Positions 34,818 to 43,711 are shown, counted from the stretch's first letter. The stretch is DNA of 64,000 nt from Candidatus Ozemibacter sibiricus (GCA_003327425.1 QOQW01000023.1:1-64000); one strand, 5' to 3'. Notes: generated from the letters alone by a model not told the origin. Translations and numbers: made by a program.

Positions 34818-35780
34818 TTAATTGGCAGAGCCCACGTTTTCGGGGCCGATCGGCCTCATTTTGTTGGCGGTGATGGAGGCATTTCCATAGCGAATGGTGA
34901 TGCCGCACAAGGCGGGATACAGGCAGCCGACTTTTTCGAGCTCTTGATGCACACAGGCGAATTCGAACGCTTGCACGGTCTTCCAGAACCGATTGCCCAG
35001 TGGATCGTCGAGAATGGGAGATGGCTTGAGCTCCCGAACCAGGGCTTTAATGAATTTGACCTGGGCGTGAATGAATGTGAGATTCTTCGCCACGATTGCC
35101 TGGGAGACATTTGGCTTTTTCACCCACGTTTTGTCAGGTTGTTCTGCCATGAATTCCTGGAGATATCTTTTCATCAATTCCAGTTGCTGGAACAGTCTTT
35201 CCCACACGTATTCGTGAGCAGGAGCTTCTAAATTTGGTCGCTCCAACAAGTAAAGCTGGTCCAGCATGGTGGTTGCCATCAAATAAGTGCTTACCGCCGC
35301 CGAGGGGAGATACTTTTGGCGAGGATTGATGTTTTTCTGATCATTCGCCAGCAACTTTCGATAGGCTTTGATGATTTTCTGGGCCAGGACTTTTCCTTCA
35401 GCCGACCAAGGTCCCTGGCTCAGATCAACGATGATCGCCGTAAGCGGACCATCGAAATTCACCGGCTCGGAATGGATGTTTTCCACAAGCTTATAATAGT
35501 ACCTGTATACAGCATTGGCCACTTTAACATCATTCGCGTTGATTCGATCGAGATATGCCTTCTTCACAAGGTAATCATAGGAATTCCCAGTCCCCATGGA
35601 CGGCACAGCACTGGCTTCCTGCGCCATCGCAAGGACGGGGAAGGCCCAACAAAGCACTCCGATCATCCAGATCAAAAGCAGGCTTTGGCACCCTGTTCTT
35701 TGCCACAGAAACCAACCCTGGCGTGTAGTAAGACCCTCCGAAGAGCTCCTTAATACCCGATGACAAACGTCCATTTTCAT
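34818..35780 (-). CDS. exported protein of unknown function, lower GC than neighbours
   Basis: 320 residues. An N-terminal hydrophobic segment (about 37-52, SLLLIWMIGVLCWAFP) followed by LAMAQEAS looks like a signal peptide after a long basic lead. The mature protein is mostly helical (YDYLVKKAYLDRINANDVK, YVWERLFQQLELMKRYL) with no motif that I recognise. Base composition is visibly richer in A and T than in all neighbours, with AAA, AAT and TTT codons common, suggesting recent acquisition or relaxed selection. It is flanked by a terminator on each side, so it is monocistronic. AGGAG lies 7 bases before the ATG. Confidence 0.68.
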   Translation of the reverse strand: MKMDVCHRVLRSSSEGLTTRQGWFLWQRTGCQSLLLIWMIGVLCWAFPVLAMAQEASAVPSMGTGNSYDYLVKKAYLDRINANDVKVANAVYRYYYKLVENIHSEPVNFDGPLTAIIVDLSQGPWSAEGKVLAQKIIKAYRKLLANDQKNINPRQKYLPSAAVSTYLMATTMLDQLYLLERPNLEAPAHEYVWERLFQQLELMKRYLQEFMAEQPDKTWVKKPNVSQAIVAKNLTFIHAQVKFIKALVRELKPSPILDDPLGNRFWKTVQAFEFACVHQELEKVGCLYPALCGITIRYGNASITANKMRPIGPENVGSAN

Positions 35781-35870
35781 GATGACTCTCCTGGTGCGTA
35801 AGTGTTTGGTTTCGGAAAGCTTGTTGCAACAAACGACCTTTTTCTTCAGCCCTTTGTGACACATCCCCCC

Positions 35871-35893
35871 AAAAATCCCCCCTGGCCCAGGGG
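35871..35893 (-). terminator. terminator of the PAD-clostripain operon
   Basis: Minus strand: CCCCTG and CAGGGG pair around a 3-base loop, followed by GGGA and TTTTT. It lies about 100 bases past the stop at 35995. Confidence 0.5.
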
Positions 35894-35994
35894 AGAAGGC
35901 GTTTTTGTCGGCCAAAGGCATGGTCCCAGCTTTACATCGCAGAAAAGGGCACAACGGACCCTTCAGACCATGGCCGAACCAGAACCAGCGCTCA

Positions 35995-37461
35995 TCAATC
36001 GCCAGACAGCCAGCCCCGGCCGATTACAGCTTCGACCTCGGCCGCGCGCCCCCCTTCCGCTTGATGCACCGCCCAGAATCGGATCTGGGCCTGTCCGGCC
36101 GCGCCGACCTCGGGGTGAGAGCGGGCCAGTTGCTCCACGCGCCGCACCACTTCGGGCAAGGCGACGGCGCCCTCGGTCTCGAGGCGGGCGACTTCCTCGG
36201 ACATATCAAGCCAGGCATGGTAATGGGCCAGCCAGTCATCCCATTGCGACATCCGGGCGAATTCGAGGGTCTGGTAGGATGGCGAGCAGAATGCCGACCG
36301 GCTCGGGAAATAGATGGCCAGACCCTGACTATGCCGCAGATGGCCGCCCGTATGGTTCGCGCAAAGACGCGCCCGATCGAGGGCAATCCGTAGTTTTTCG
36401 AGAGCGGTGCGGATCGTCTCGTCGGTCAATCGACTTCCCAGCAAATCACCGAAATGGCCCAGATCGATGTGATCGCGGGCGGTGAACCGTTGCACCTCTT
36501 GCAGAACGCTCTTCACCACTGGCCCCGCGGCCGGGGTTGTCAGCAAGGCCTTGGCCAGGCCATTGACCGCGTCGAAAACGGCCGGCAGGTCGCGGCATCG
36601 CCAGGCCGACAGCGCCACCGGCTGCGGTTCTTTCTGCCGGTAGGATTCGAGATAAGTGTCGACCCAATGGCGGGCCAATTTCTCGGCATCGGCCCCGACC
36701 GGCAACCCACCCAGGAATCGGTCATAGGGAAACCCCGCCCGCGGCACCACTTCTTCCGACCCGATCAGCACGTCGCACCAGCGATGCACCGCCCAGGCCA
36801 CCTCGACCATCTGCATCAAGCAGGCATCGAACGCCACCACATCCAAGCGACGACCATGCCGGCGGGCGCCTTCCCGCAGGGCCAGACCAAGCTGGTCGGC
36901 GGTGATGAACGACCCGCTCGTATCATCGCTCGCGATCCCGCGCGTCGCCGCCCCCTCGGGGTGCTTCCAGCCCATGCCGTGGTTCCAGATGATGAGGGCG
37001 ATATGAGAGGCCGGCGCCAGCGCCAGGCCACGGTCCAGGAAGCGGGCCAGGGTCTGCCAGTCGCCCATGTCGGGCTCGGGGCCTTCTTCGTGGAGCCGAC
37101 GAACGCCCTTCGAGCATTCCCAGAGCTGGCTTCCTGAGGTGTTGGCCCGGTCGACCAGGATCAGCAATCGAACATGGGCCGGAACGCCATCCTCCATCTC
37201 CTGCAGATCGGCCTCGACAACGTCGTCAAGGTCATTGTCGCCGTCGAGGTAGACCAGGATGGTCCACTCAGGAATGGCAGCCGCGGGTTGGCCAGTCGCC
37301 ATGGCCCGACTGCGACGAGGCCCGCCGGCCGCCCAGGCGGGGGCCAGGGCGGTGCTGAGGAGCAGCACCACCACGAGGCCCAGCCCGAGGAAAGAGCGCC
37401 ATCCAGGCCCCTGCCGCGAGGGGGGGAAGTGGCCAGCAGGGGTCTGGACCGCGACTGACAT
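35995..37461 (-). CDS. exported clostripain-family (C11) cysteine protease
   Basis: 488 residues. The signal peptide spans about residues 22-45 (GLGLVVVLLLSTALAPAWAA). The C11 core starts at WTILVYLDGDNDLD. The catalytic His161 is in IIWNHGMGW and Cys214 in VVAFDACLMQ, both in the expected context. Clostripain itself cuts after arginine; whether this member does cannot be read directly. AAGGA lies 8 bases before ATG 37461. The gene starts 23 bases after the peptidylarginine deiminase gene, so the two are one operon of secreted, arginine-related enzymes (the shared specificity is inference). Confidence 0.88.
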   Translation of the reverse strand: MSVAVQTPAGHFPPSRQGPGWRSFLGLGLVVVLLLSTALAPAWAAGGPRRSRAMATGQPAAAIPEWTILVYLDGDNDLDDVVEADLQEMEDGVPAHVRLLILVDRANTSGSQLWECSKGVRRLHEEGPEPDMGDWQTLARFLDRGLALAPASHIALIIWNHGMGWKHPEGAATRGIASDDTSGSFITADQLGLALREGARRHGRRLDVVAFDACLMQMVEVAWAVHRWCDVLIGSEEVVPRAGFPYDRFLGGLPVGADAEKLARHWVDTYLESYRQKEPQPVALSAWRCRDLPAVFDAVNGLAKALLTTPAAGPVVKSVLQEVQRFTARDHIDLGHFGDLLGSRLTDETIRTALEKLRIALDRARLCANHTGGHLRHSQGLAIYFPSRSAFCSPSYQTLEFARMSQWDDWLAHYHAWLDMSEEVARLETEGAVALPEVVRRVEQLARSHPEVGAAGQAQIRFWAVHQAEGGRAAEVEAVIGRGWLSGD

Positions 37462-37484
37462 GGCGTCCATCCTTGTGGCGGTCG

Positions 37485-38807
37485 TCAATTGGAATCCTGG
37501 TGGAGGCGATCGAAGTTGGCGCGCAAGGCCGCGACCGCGGCAGCCTCTTGAGGAGTGATGAACGTGCGCTCGATACCGCGCCGGACATTGGTCCCGCAGT
37601 GGATCTGGCCGCTGTTTTGGTGAAAAGTCCGGTTATAGATGAAATGAACCTTGTTGCCCTGCGCCCGGAACCTGGCTTCGACCGCACGCTTGAAGGGCGG
37701 AAAGCAAGGTTCGGGGACGATCAGGTGATCGCGAAGCACCAGATGATTGGCAACCCCAGGCAGATTGGCCACGCACTGCACGACCGCATCCCCATTGTTG
37801 CTGTTGTGAAAGAGGGTGGGCCAGCTCACGACCGGAATTTCCAGATACGGTTGGTTCGTGATGGCGCGAATTCGCTTGATCAAATAGGCCACGTTGCGAT
37901 CGATGATCTCCGTGATCTTGCGATTGACCCGAATGTTCTGGGCCTGGGAGGTGTTGGTCCACTGGGCCGGATTGCGGAGAGCCGCCCGCAAACGCATGAA
38001 ATAGGCGCGATCAGAGCTGCCAAAATGGGCGAAATCTTCGTCGGTCGCCGATTCCAACAGATCGAGCGCATAACTCGGATCGGCTTTGACGATGGCGTAG
38101 CCGCAGGGAGAACGCCGACTGGGGATGAAGGAGAGATATTCATCCACATGACCCACGCGAAGCCACGAGGTCTCCAGTTTCACCGCCCGCCCACTGTAGC
38201 CGTGACGCAGCAAAAAGGACTCGCACGCACTGGTCATGGTATCGCCATAGTAGAGAATATTTTCAGGGGTGACTTCGATATTCCCGCCGTAATCCCCATC
38301 GCTGAAAGCCGTGCTGGGATTGATGAGATAGTCCTGCTGCCAGATGTTGGCCAGATGCGGCATCACCTTGGCCAGACCGCGACCGCGACGGGAATCGAAA
38401 ATGCCTTCTCGCCAGGTGCCGTCGCGCTCGATGGCGCAGAACTCGCCCATGTCCTGCATCCAGAAATCACTGATCAACAGGGTGGTATCGAACTCGCAAT
38501 ATTGTTTGATCCGCTCAACCGGATTCGGCAGCTTCGCCACCATATCCGCCGAGCTGACGAAGATATAGAGCTTGAAGGCATCGGAACCCACCAGGCCATC
38601 CTGCTCATGGATCTCGGCCACGGTATCGATCAAGTTGGCCACGATACTCAAGGTATCGGGAGTCAGCACCACCAGCACCTTCTTCGGCAGATGGCCATTG
38701 TGGCACAACCTGATGGTCTGCGCCCAGGCCTGGAACGCACCGAGAAAAACCAGGACGCCCGTCAAAACCAGGTACCGCCAATCAAGGGAATGGGGCAAAC
38801 GTCGCAT
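37485..38807 (-). CDS. secreted peptidylarginine deiminase (PAD) family protein
   Basis: 440 residues. The signal peptide (about 11-29) is followed by a PAD catalytic domain without the N-terminal immunoglobulin-like domains of animal PADs. The full catalytic tetrad is visible by comparison with human PAD4: Asp119 in WMQDMGEF, His220 and Asp222 in SWLRVGHVDEYLSF, and Cys404 in GQIHCGTNVRR. GGNIEVTPEN and LVLRDHLIVPEPCFPP also match. The predicted reaction is hydrolysis of peptidyl-arginine to citrulline and ammonia, outside the cytoplasm. Calcium-site residues cannot be judged here. It is distinct from the Porphyromonas PPAD, which belongs to the agmatine deiminase group. AAGGAGATAAGG precedes the ATG. 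Confidence 0.9.
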   Translation of the reverse strand: MRRLPHSLDWRYLVLTGVLVFLGAFQAWAQTIRLCHNGHLPKKVLVVLTPDTLSIVANLIDTVAEIHEQDGLVGSDAFKLYIFVSSADMVAKLPNPVERIKQYCEFDTTLLISDFWMQDMGEFCAIERDGTWREGIFDSRRGRGLAKVMPHLANIWQQDYLINPSTAFSDGDYGGNIEVTPENILYYGDTMTSACESFLLRHGYSGRAVKLETSWLRVGHVDEYLSFIPSRRSPCGYAIVKADPSYALDLLESATDEDFAHFGSSDRAYFMRLRAALRNPAQWTNTSQAQNIRVNRKITEIIDRNVAYLIKRIRAITNQPYLEIPVVSWPTLFHNSNNGDAVVQCVANLPGVANHLVLRDHLIVPEPCFPPFKRAVEARFRAQGNKVHFIYNRTFHQNSGQIHCGTNVRRGIERTFITPQEAAAVAALRANFDRLHQDSN

Positions 38808-38918
38808 GTTCCTTATCTCCTTATGATGAGTTATTGTCTCAACGACCGCATCGCCCCCCAAAATGTGACAGCCTCCATCGAGCCTCGCCACCATCCGAAG
38901 ACAGTGGACCAGAACAGG

Positions 38919-38958
38919 CGAAATAACGAGAACCGGGACACGAGAGAGCGTGTCCCGG
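38919..38958 (-). terminator. terminator of the M48 protease gene
   Basis: Minus strand: a perfect 10-bp stem CCGGGACACG / CGTGTCCCGG with a 6-base loop, followed by TTCTCGTTATTTCG. It begins 28 bases after the stop at 38986. Confidence 0.75.
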
Positions 38959-38985
38959 CGGGAGGGCGAGGGGAAGAGCTGGTTT

Positions 38986-40140
38986 CTAGCGGCTGGCGGC
39001 GGCTTTCAGTTCGAGATAGCGCTTCTTGGCGGCCTGATACTCGTTGAAGGCCTTCATGACCTCATCATACGGCGCCTGCTGCTCGACGGCGTATTCGTAC
39101 ACCTGCTTCTTGTAGAGGTAGACTTCGTAGGCGGCCTGCAGCTCCTGGGCGGTGGGTCTGTGGCTGGTGCTCGTCGTCGTGGTGGTCGTGGTGGTCGAGC
39201 CATAGGTGGCATTCGCCCCGCTGCTGGCGCCGGCAGAGGCCCCCGACCCCGCCGTGGCGACCGCCACCGCCTCGCGCCCGGAGACTTTCTTGATTTCTTC
39301 CTGGACTTTCTTGATGCGATCGTTGGTCGGAGGGTGGGTCGAGAAATACTTGGTGAACTTGCTGAGCTTGGTGTCTCTGTTGATGCGGTCGAAGAACCGG
39401 ATCATGGCATTGGGGTTGTACCCCGCCTTGTAGGCGTACCGCACCGCCATGCGGTCGGCTTCGAATTCGTCATCGCGCGAGAACTTCTGATTGACGAAGA
39501 AGGCCGCGATGGCCGCGGCGGTCTGATATTTCCTGGTTTCGTCCTTGAGCCCCATGAGGGCGATGAGGGCCGTCATCAAACCGGCTTTTTCGGCCTGCCG
39601 GATGGTGTGCTTCTTGTTGACATGGCCCAGCTCGTGGGCGATGACGCAGGCCAGCTCATCATCGGAGCTGACCGCGTTGAGCAAGCCCTGGGTCACGTAG
39701 ATGTACCCGCCGGGGGCCGCAAAGGCGTTGATCTCGTCGCTTTTCAGAATGGCGAAGGTGTAATCGATGTCTTTGCGTTCGCACTGCGGGACCAGACGGC
39801 GGGCGATGCGCCCGACCCGCTCGAGTTCGGCTCTGTTGTTGCTGAACCCCGGCTTGGCCCGGAAGGCGTCATGGACGTTCTTCCCCATGGATTTTTCCAT
39901 GCTGGTTTCGAGGCCACCGAACAGGGAATCGACATGGGGCGTCTGGACCGTCGTGGTCGGCACATAGTCTTGCTTGACCCCGGTGCCGAAGGCCGCGTCG
40001 AGCGAGGCGTTCACTCGATCGAGGACGGCGTTGGCCTCGTCGAGCCAGTCGGAGAAGCTCTTGGCCGACGCCGGCGTCAGCGACAGACAGAGGCTGCCCA
40101 GCACCAGAAGAAGAACCAGACAACGCCGCGTGAACCTCAT
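38986..40140 (-). CDS. exported M48-family zinc metalloprotease
   Basis: 384 residues with a signal peptide ending near TPASA. The zinc motif HELGH is in VIAHELGHVNKKH, the third ligand Glu is in DDEFEADRMAV, and FSTHPPTNDRI is typical of M48 peptidases of the BepA/LoiP type. A Ser/Thr linker with eight consecutive threonines precedes a charged C-terminal helix (YEVYLYKKQVYEYAV). It probably acts in envelope protein quality control in the periplasm. AAGGAGCGGG precedes the ATG. Confidence 0.88.
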   Translation of the reverse strand: MRFTRRCLVLLLVLGSLCLSLTPASAKSFSDWLDEANAVLDRVNASLDAAFGTGVKQDYVPTTTVQTPHVDSLFGGLETSMEKSMGKNVHDAFRAKPGFSNNRAELERVGRIARRLVPQCERKDIDYTFAILKSDEINAFAAPGGYIYVTQGLLNAVSSDDELACVIAHELGHVNKKHTIRQAEKAGLMTALIALMGLKDETRKYQTAAAIAAFFVNQKFSRDDEFEADRMAVRYAYKAGYNPNAMIRFFDRINRDTKLSKFTKYFSTHPPTNDRIKKVQEEIKKVSGREAVAVATAGSGASAGASSGANATYGSTTTTTTTTSTSHRPTAQELQAAYEVYLYKKQVYEYAVEQQAPYDEVMKAFNEYQAAKKRYLELKAAASR

Positions 40141-40179
40141 ATCACCCGCTCCTTCGAAACAACGATCGCTATTGAGATA

Positions 40180-40208
40180 AGCTTACTGACAGGAAAGAGA
40201 AGCGTCAA
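40180..40208 (-). promoter_or_regulatory. promoter of the M48 protease gene
   Basis: Minus strand: TTGACG (40208-40203), 17 bases, TAAGCT (40185-40180). The -35 is good, the -10 is imperfect. Confidence 0.4.
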
Positions 40209-40287
40209 CCCCGGCTCCAGATCAGCGAAAGGTCGCCCTCGACGTTCGCCCGCCAGGGACAGATCGCAGGTTGGTCAATCTCTCGCC

Positions 40288-41205
40288 TCAGGCGGTCGGG
40301 GCGCGAAGACGCCGGGCGACAGTCACCATCCGGCGCAGGCGCGCCGGATCGAGGGGGTTCTCCCACCGACCGTCCTGTTTGATCCAGGAGCCGACGATCC
40401 AGGCGTCGGCCGCCATGAAGAGATGAGCGTTGTCAGGGGTGAGGCCGGAGCCGATGGCGACCGGCAGGGAACAAGCCTGCTTGACCTCGTGCAGCTGCGC
40501 GGCATCGGCGGCCACGCCGGTCCGGCTGCCGGTCAGGATGAGGGCATCCGCCCCGAAGAAGTCGGCGCCATGCGCCCAGTCGTCGATGGTCAGATCGGCG
40601 GTCACGCTGTGCGCCGAATGCTTCTTCTGGATGTCGGCCCAGATCTTGATATGATCGGCGCCCAGGCGGCGCCGCTCCCGGAGCAGGTCGCCGGCGCATG
40701 CTTCGATCCAGCCTTCGTCGGCAGTATGGGCGAAGACGAACCCCTCGGCCCGGATGAATGACAAGCCCGCGGCGAGCGCCACGGCCAGGGCCTCCCGGTT
40801 GGCCCCCGCCAGGATCTGGATGCCCACGGGGACCAGGGGCCCCAGGGCCTGCCGCACACCCACGGCGACGGCGGTCATGCCCGCGGTGATCTCAGGACCG
40901 ACCGGCCCTTTCAAGTAGGGGCGGTCGTGCATGTTCTCGAGGATGACCCCGTCGAACCCGGCCTTGATCAGCATCTCGGCTTCGCCGACGGCGATGCCGA
41001 CGATGTCGGGCAGCGGCAGACGGGCGAAGGGGGTGCCCGGCAGGGCCTGGACATGCACCATGCCCAGCAGCAAAGGCCGCTCAGGCGGGGCGGCGAAGCC
41101 CAGGGGCGGCCGCTCGACCGCCGCCGATGGGCGGCGCGCTGACGATGAAGCATGCCGATCGACGGCCGCCGAGCGACCACCTCTGGTCGTGGGGACAGGC
41201 GTCAT
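40288..41205 (-). CDS. BtpA family TIM-barrel protein
   Basis: 305 residues. After a disordered-looking 45-residue N-terminus the BtpA core begins at LLLGMVHVQALPGTP. GVILENMHDRPY, IRAEGFVFAHTADEGWIEA and ILTGSRTGV are family signatures. In cyanobacteria BtpA affects photosystem I assembly; in other bacteria and archaea the family's enzyme activity is unknown, and nothing photosynthetic is seen here. GAGGGAA precedes ATG 41205, which overlaps the upstream gene's stop by 4 bases (ATGA), so the gene is translated together with an exported protein. Confidence 0.87.
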   Translation of the reverse strand: MTPVPTTRGGRSAAVDRHASSSARRPSAAVERPPLGFAAPPERPLLLGMVHVQALPGTPFARLPLPDIVGIAVGEAEMLIKAGFDGVILENMHDRPYLKGPVGPEITAGMTAVAVGVRQALGPLVPVGIQILAGANREALAVALAAGLSFIRAEGFVFAHTADEGWIEACAGDLLRERRRLGADHIKIWADIQKKHSAHSVTADLTIDDWAHGADFFGADALILTGSRTGVAADAAQLHEVKQACSLPVAIGSGLTPDNAHLFMAADAWIVGSWIKQDGRWENPLDPARLRRMVTVARRLRAPTA

Positions 41206-41828
41206 GGTCGTTCCCTCAACACTTTGATGGGTTCTCCGCGTAGGTGGATGAACCGATAGTAGAACGAGAACAGGTCGTTCAGACGTGACCGCCAGGTCGC
41301 CCGCACTGCCGTCTCGGGATAATCGACGATCGAGCGCGTCAGGGTGGCTTCGACGATGGTGCGCTGCCACAGCCAGGCCAGTTGATCGGTGAGCGCCATC
41401 AACTGGCGCCCGATCTTCCGGTCGGCGGCCGAGAAACGCCCGTTGGCGATCTGCCGACCGACGTCGTGGATCTGCCCGAGCGAAACCCAGACCCGGGTCG
41501 AGCGCTTCTGCATCTCTTCGTAGCAGCGGTCGATGCCATGCCGCATCTCCTGTTGCTCGCCATCGCGGATGCAGGTGCGGTCGAGGCGCTCTTCCTGGCG
41601 TCGGAATCGGACCAGTTCGCGGGTCAGGTCATCGAATTCTTTGAAGAGCTGATCGTCTTTCAAGGCCCAGATCGCCCGATGGAACACGCCGAACCAGTAG
41701 GGGTCGAGGTTTTTCGCCAGCGTTTTCGACGGCAGAAAGGCCCCTGCGGCCCCCTCGCCGATCAGCAGGAGCATGGCGAGCAGAAGGCAGGGCATCGCCC
41801 CCTGGCACCGAACCCGGATCATGGTCAT
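41202..41828 (-). CDS. exported helical protein of unknown function
   Basis: 208 residues. The signal peptide (AMPCLLLAMLLLIGEGAAGA) is followed by an almost entirely helical mature region rich in charged residues (LTRELVRFRRQEERLDR, then RKIGRQLMALTDQLAWLWQR). Two cysteines (in DRTCIRDGE and IDRCYEEM) lie about 20 residues apart and could form a disulfide. No family recognised. GGAGG lies 6 bases before ATG 41828; its stop overlaps the btpA-like start. Confidence 0.65.
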   Translation of the reverse strand: MTMIRVRCQGAMPCLLLAMLLLIGEGAAGAFLPSKTLAKNLDPYWFGVFHRAIWALKDDQLFKEFDDLTRELVRFRRQEERLDRTCIRDGEQQEMRHGIDRCYEEMQKRSTRVWVSLGQIHDVGRQIANGRFSAADRKIGRQLMALTDQLAWLWQRTIVEATLTRSIVDYPETAVRATWRSRLNDLFSFYYRFIHLRGEPIKVLRERP

Positions 41829-41898
41829 GGACGTCCTCCGGTCGGTCGTCAGCGGGGGCGGCCACCACGCCACGCCCAGGCTCGGCCCGTCGGCATGG

Positions 41899-43479
41899 TC
41901 AATCCCAGCGGTCGAGCAGCTCGCTCAGGCCGCCCTTGATTTTGATCTTGGCGCGTTCCCACCAACTGCTGGGGGGCTCGTACAAAGTGCTGACCTGGAA
42001 GTCGCGCTCGAACAGGTCGGCCCGCACCTTCCGCACGAAATCGGGGTCTTTCGAAAGGATGTTCGCCTCGTAGTTGTGGCGCAAGGCCATGGTGTCCATG
42101 TTGCAGCTGCCGATCGACGCGAAGGTATCGTCGGCGATCAGACCCTTGGCATGCAGCTTCCCGAGACCTCTTTCCCCTTGGTACAAATAGATCTTGACGC
42201 CGGCTTTCTGCATTTTCTCGAAGTGGAAGCGGGTGTTGGCATCGTTGAGGGGGTTTTCGGCCTTGCCGGGGTGGACGAGGCGCACGTCGACCCCTCGCCG
42301 GGCCGCGGCGCACAGGCGGTCGACCATATCGTTGTTGGTGATGTACGGATTGATCACATAGAGGTATTTCTTCGCCTGGTCGATGGCCTGGAGGTAGGTG
42401 TCATGGACATCATGGACCCCACGGGGGATGTTGTAGGCCAGGCGCGCATTGGTTCGCCCCTTGTTCTGCGGGGGCGGGAAGAACTTCGCCCGCAGGGTGG
42501 CCTCGTCGACGGCATCGAGTTTGCCCCCATTGTAGAGGAAGCTGAGCAGCAGGCCGCTCTGCATCTGGTGCACGACCGACCCCTGGCACTTGACCATCAT
42601 GTCATGCTTGGTTTCGCGCGACGGCTGCTGCAGCGTGTAGCCGCCGACATAGCCCACCTGACCGTCGATGACAAAGGTCTTGCGATGGTCGAAGTGGAAG
42701 AAATCGATTTTCTGGCCCAGAGAGGTGCCCCGACTGACGCGATCGTAGAACACGACCTTGACGCCATGATCTTTGTAGAACTGGAAGAGTTTCTCCTCCT
42801 CGGTGGTCGAAACGAGATTCTTGAGTCCCATCATGCGAGCGCCCGATCGGTCAGCGACCAGAATGACCTCGACCCCCTCTTTGGCTTTGGCTGCCAGCAG
42901 GCGGGCGAACTCCCAGCCGGTCTTGTCGCCTTCCATGCCGAACATTTGAATGGTGATGCTCTTCTTGGCCGCCTTGATATCGCGGGTCAAGGATTGCCAG
43001 AACGTCTCCCCCGTCTGAAGCTCGAGGGAATTGTCATTGGTCTCGGCGAAGGAGAGATCGAGGTCACGTTCGGTGACTTTCGCCCCCGAACGGACTTTCT
43101 GCAGCACCCGCTCGACGGCTTGCGCGGTCGTCACTCTGGGTGTCGCAGGGGCGGCCACCCGCACCGCCGGCAGAACCCGATTGCCGGAACCGGCGGGCGA
43201 CGACGAGGCAGCGGTGGGGGCGACAGCCGAAGCGTTGCCCTTGATCTGCTCGAAGAGGCGCTTGGCCTCGAGGTAGCGATCGCGCCTGGCCGCGACGTCG
43301 CGAGGATCTCTCGCCTGATCGAGCACCGCGGCCTGATAGGCGTCGAGGGCTTCCTGCATCTGGCGGTAGGCGGTCGGCAGATCGGGGTCGGCCGCGACCA
43401 CCGGCGCAGCCAGCCCGCTCAGAAACAGACCCCCAAAAGCGATCACCGTGAAGGTAGCGGAAGTGATGAAGCGTGGCAT
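41899..43479 (-). CDS. exported phospholipase D-like protein
   Basis: 526 residues. The signal peptide is FTVIAFGGLFLSGLAAPVVAA, followed by a helical segment (about 32-85), a Ser/Ala/Pro linker, and two PLD half-domains. Both HKD motifs are intact: HFDHRKTFVIDG in the first half and KLHAKGLIADD in the second. The family includes cardiolipin synthases and secreted phospholipases or nucleases; the signal peptide without further membrane helices argues for a periplasmic or secreted enzyme. It ends with an amphipathic basic segment (WERAKIKIKGG). Confidence 0.87.
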   Translation of the reverse strand: MPRFITSATFTVIAFGGLFLSGLAAPVVAADPDLPTAYRQMQEALDAYQAAVLDQARDPRDVAARRDRYLEAKRLFEQIKGNASAVAPTAASSSPAGSGNRVLPAVRVAAPATPRVTTAQAVERVLQKVRSGAKVTERDLDLSFAETNDNSLELQTGETFWQSLTRDIKAAKKSITIQMFGMEGDKTGWEFARLLAAKAKEGVEVILVADRSGARMMGLKNLVSTTEEEKLFQFYKDHGVKVVFYDRVSRGTSLGQKIDFFHFDHRKTFVIDGQVGYVGGYTLQQPSRETKHDMMVKCQGSVVHQMQSGLLLSFLYNGGKLDAVDEATLRAKFFPPPQNKGRTNARLAYNIPRGVHDVHDTYLQAIDQAKKYLYVINPYITNNDMVDRLCAAARRGVDVRLVHPGKAENPLNDANTRFHFEKMQKAGVKIYLYQGERGLGKLHAKGLIADDTFASIGSCNMDTMALRHNYEANILSKDPDFVRKVRADLFERDFQVSTLYEPPSSWWERAKIKIKGGLSELLDRWD

Positions 43480-43512
43480 AGGCAGCTCTCCCCCCCCAGA
43501 CGATACCATTCA

Positions 43513-43541
43513 ATTGTACGAACCCCCTTCCCAACCGTCAA
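43513..43541 (-). promoter_or_regulatory. promoter of the PLD-like gene
   Basis: Minus strand: TTGACG (43541-43536), 17 bases, TACAAT (43518-43513). One of the best promoters in the window; the leader is about 28 bases and contains GGGGAGAG. Confidence 0.65.
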
Positions 43542-43711
43542 CCGCCCGCTCAGGGTCACCCGGAGAACACCCAGACCGGTTGACCAGGCCTGGCCGTGCT
43601 GGTCCCGCCAGGGGCCCCCGGCCCCTGGCCCCGGATGGCGGCCTCGAAGGCCGCACGTGCGGCAGGCGAATCGACCGCTTCCCCGATGGCTCGGGGGTGA
43701 AATGCCTGGCT

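Noticed and set aside
37485-38807. Assignment as agmatine deiminase or PPAD-type deiminase
   Set aside because: The GHVDEY and HCGTNVRR contexts are those of the vertebrate PAD C-terminal domain, not of agmatine deiminase or Porphyromonas PPAD.
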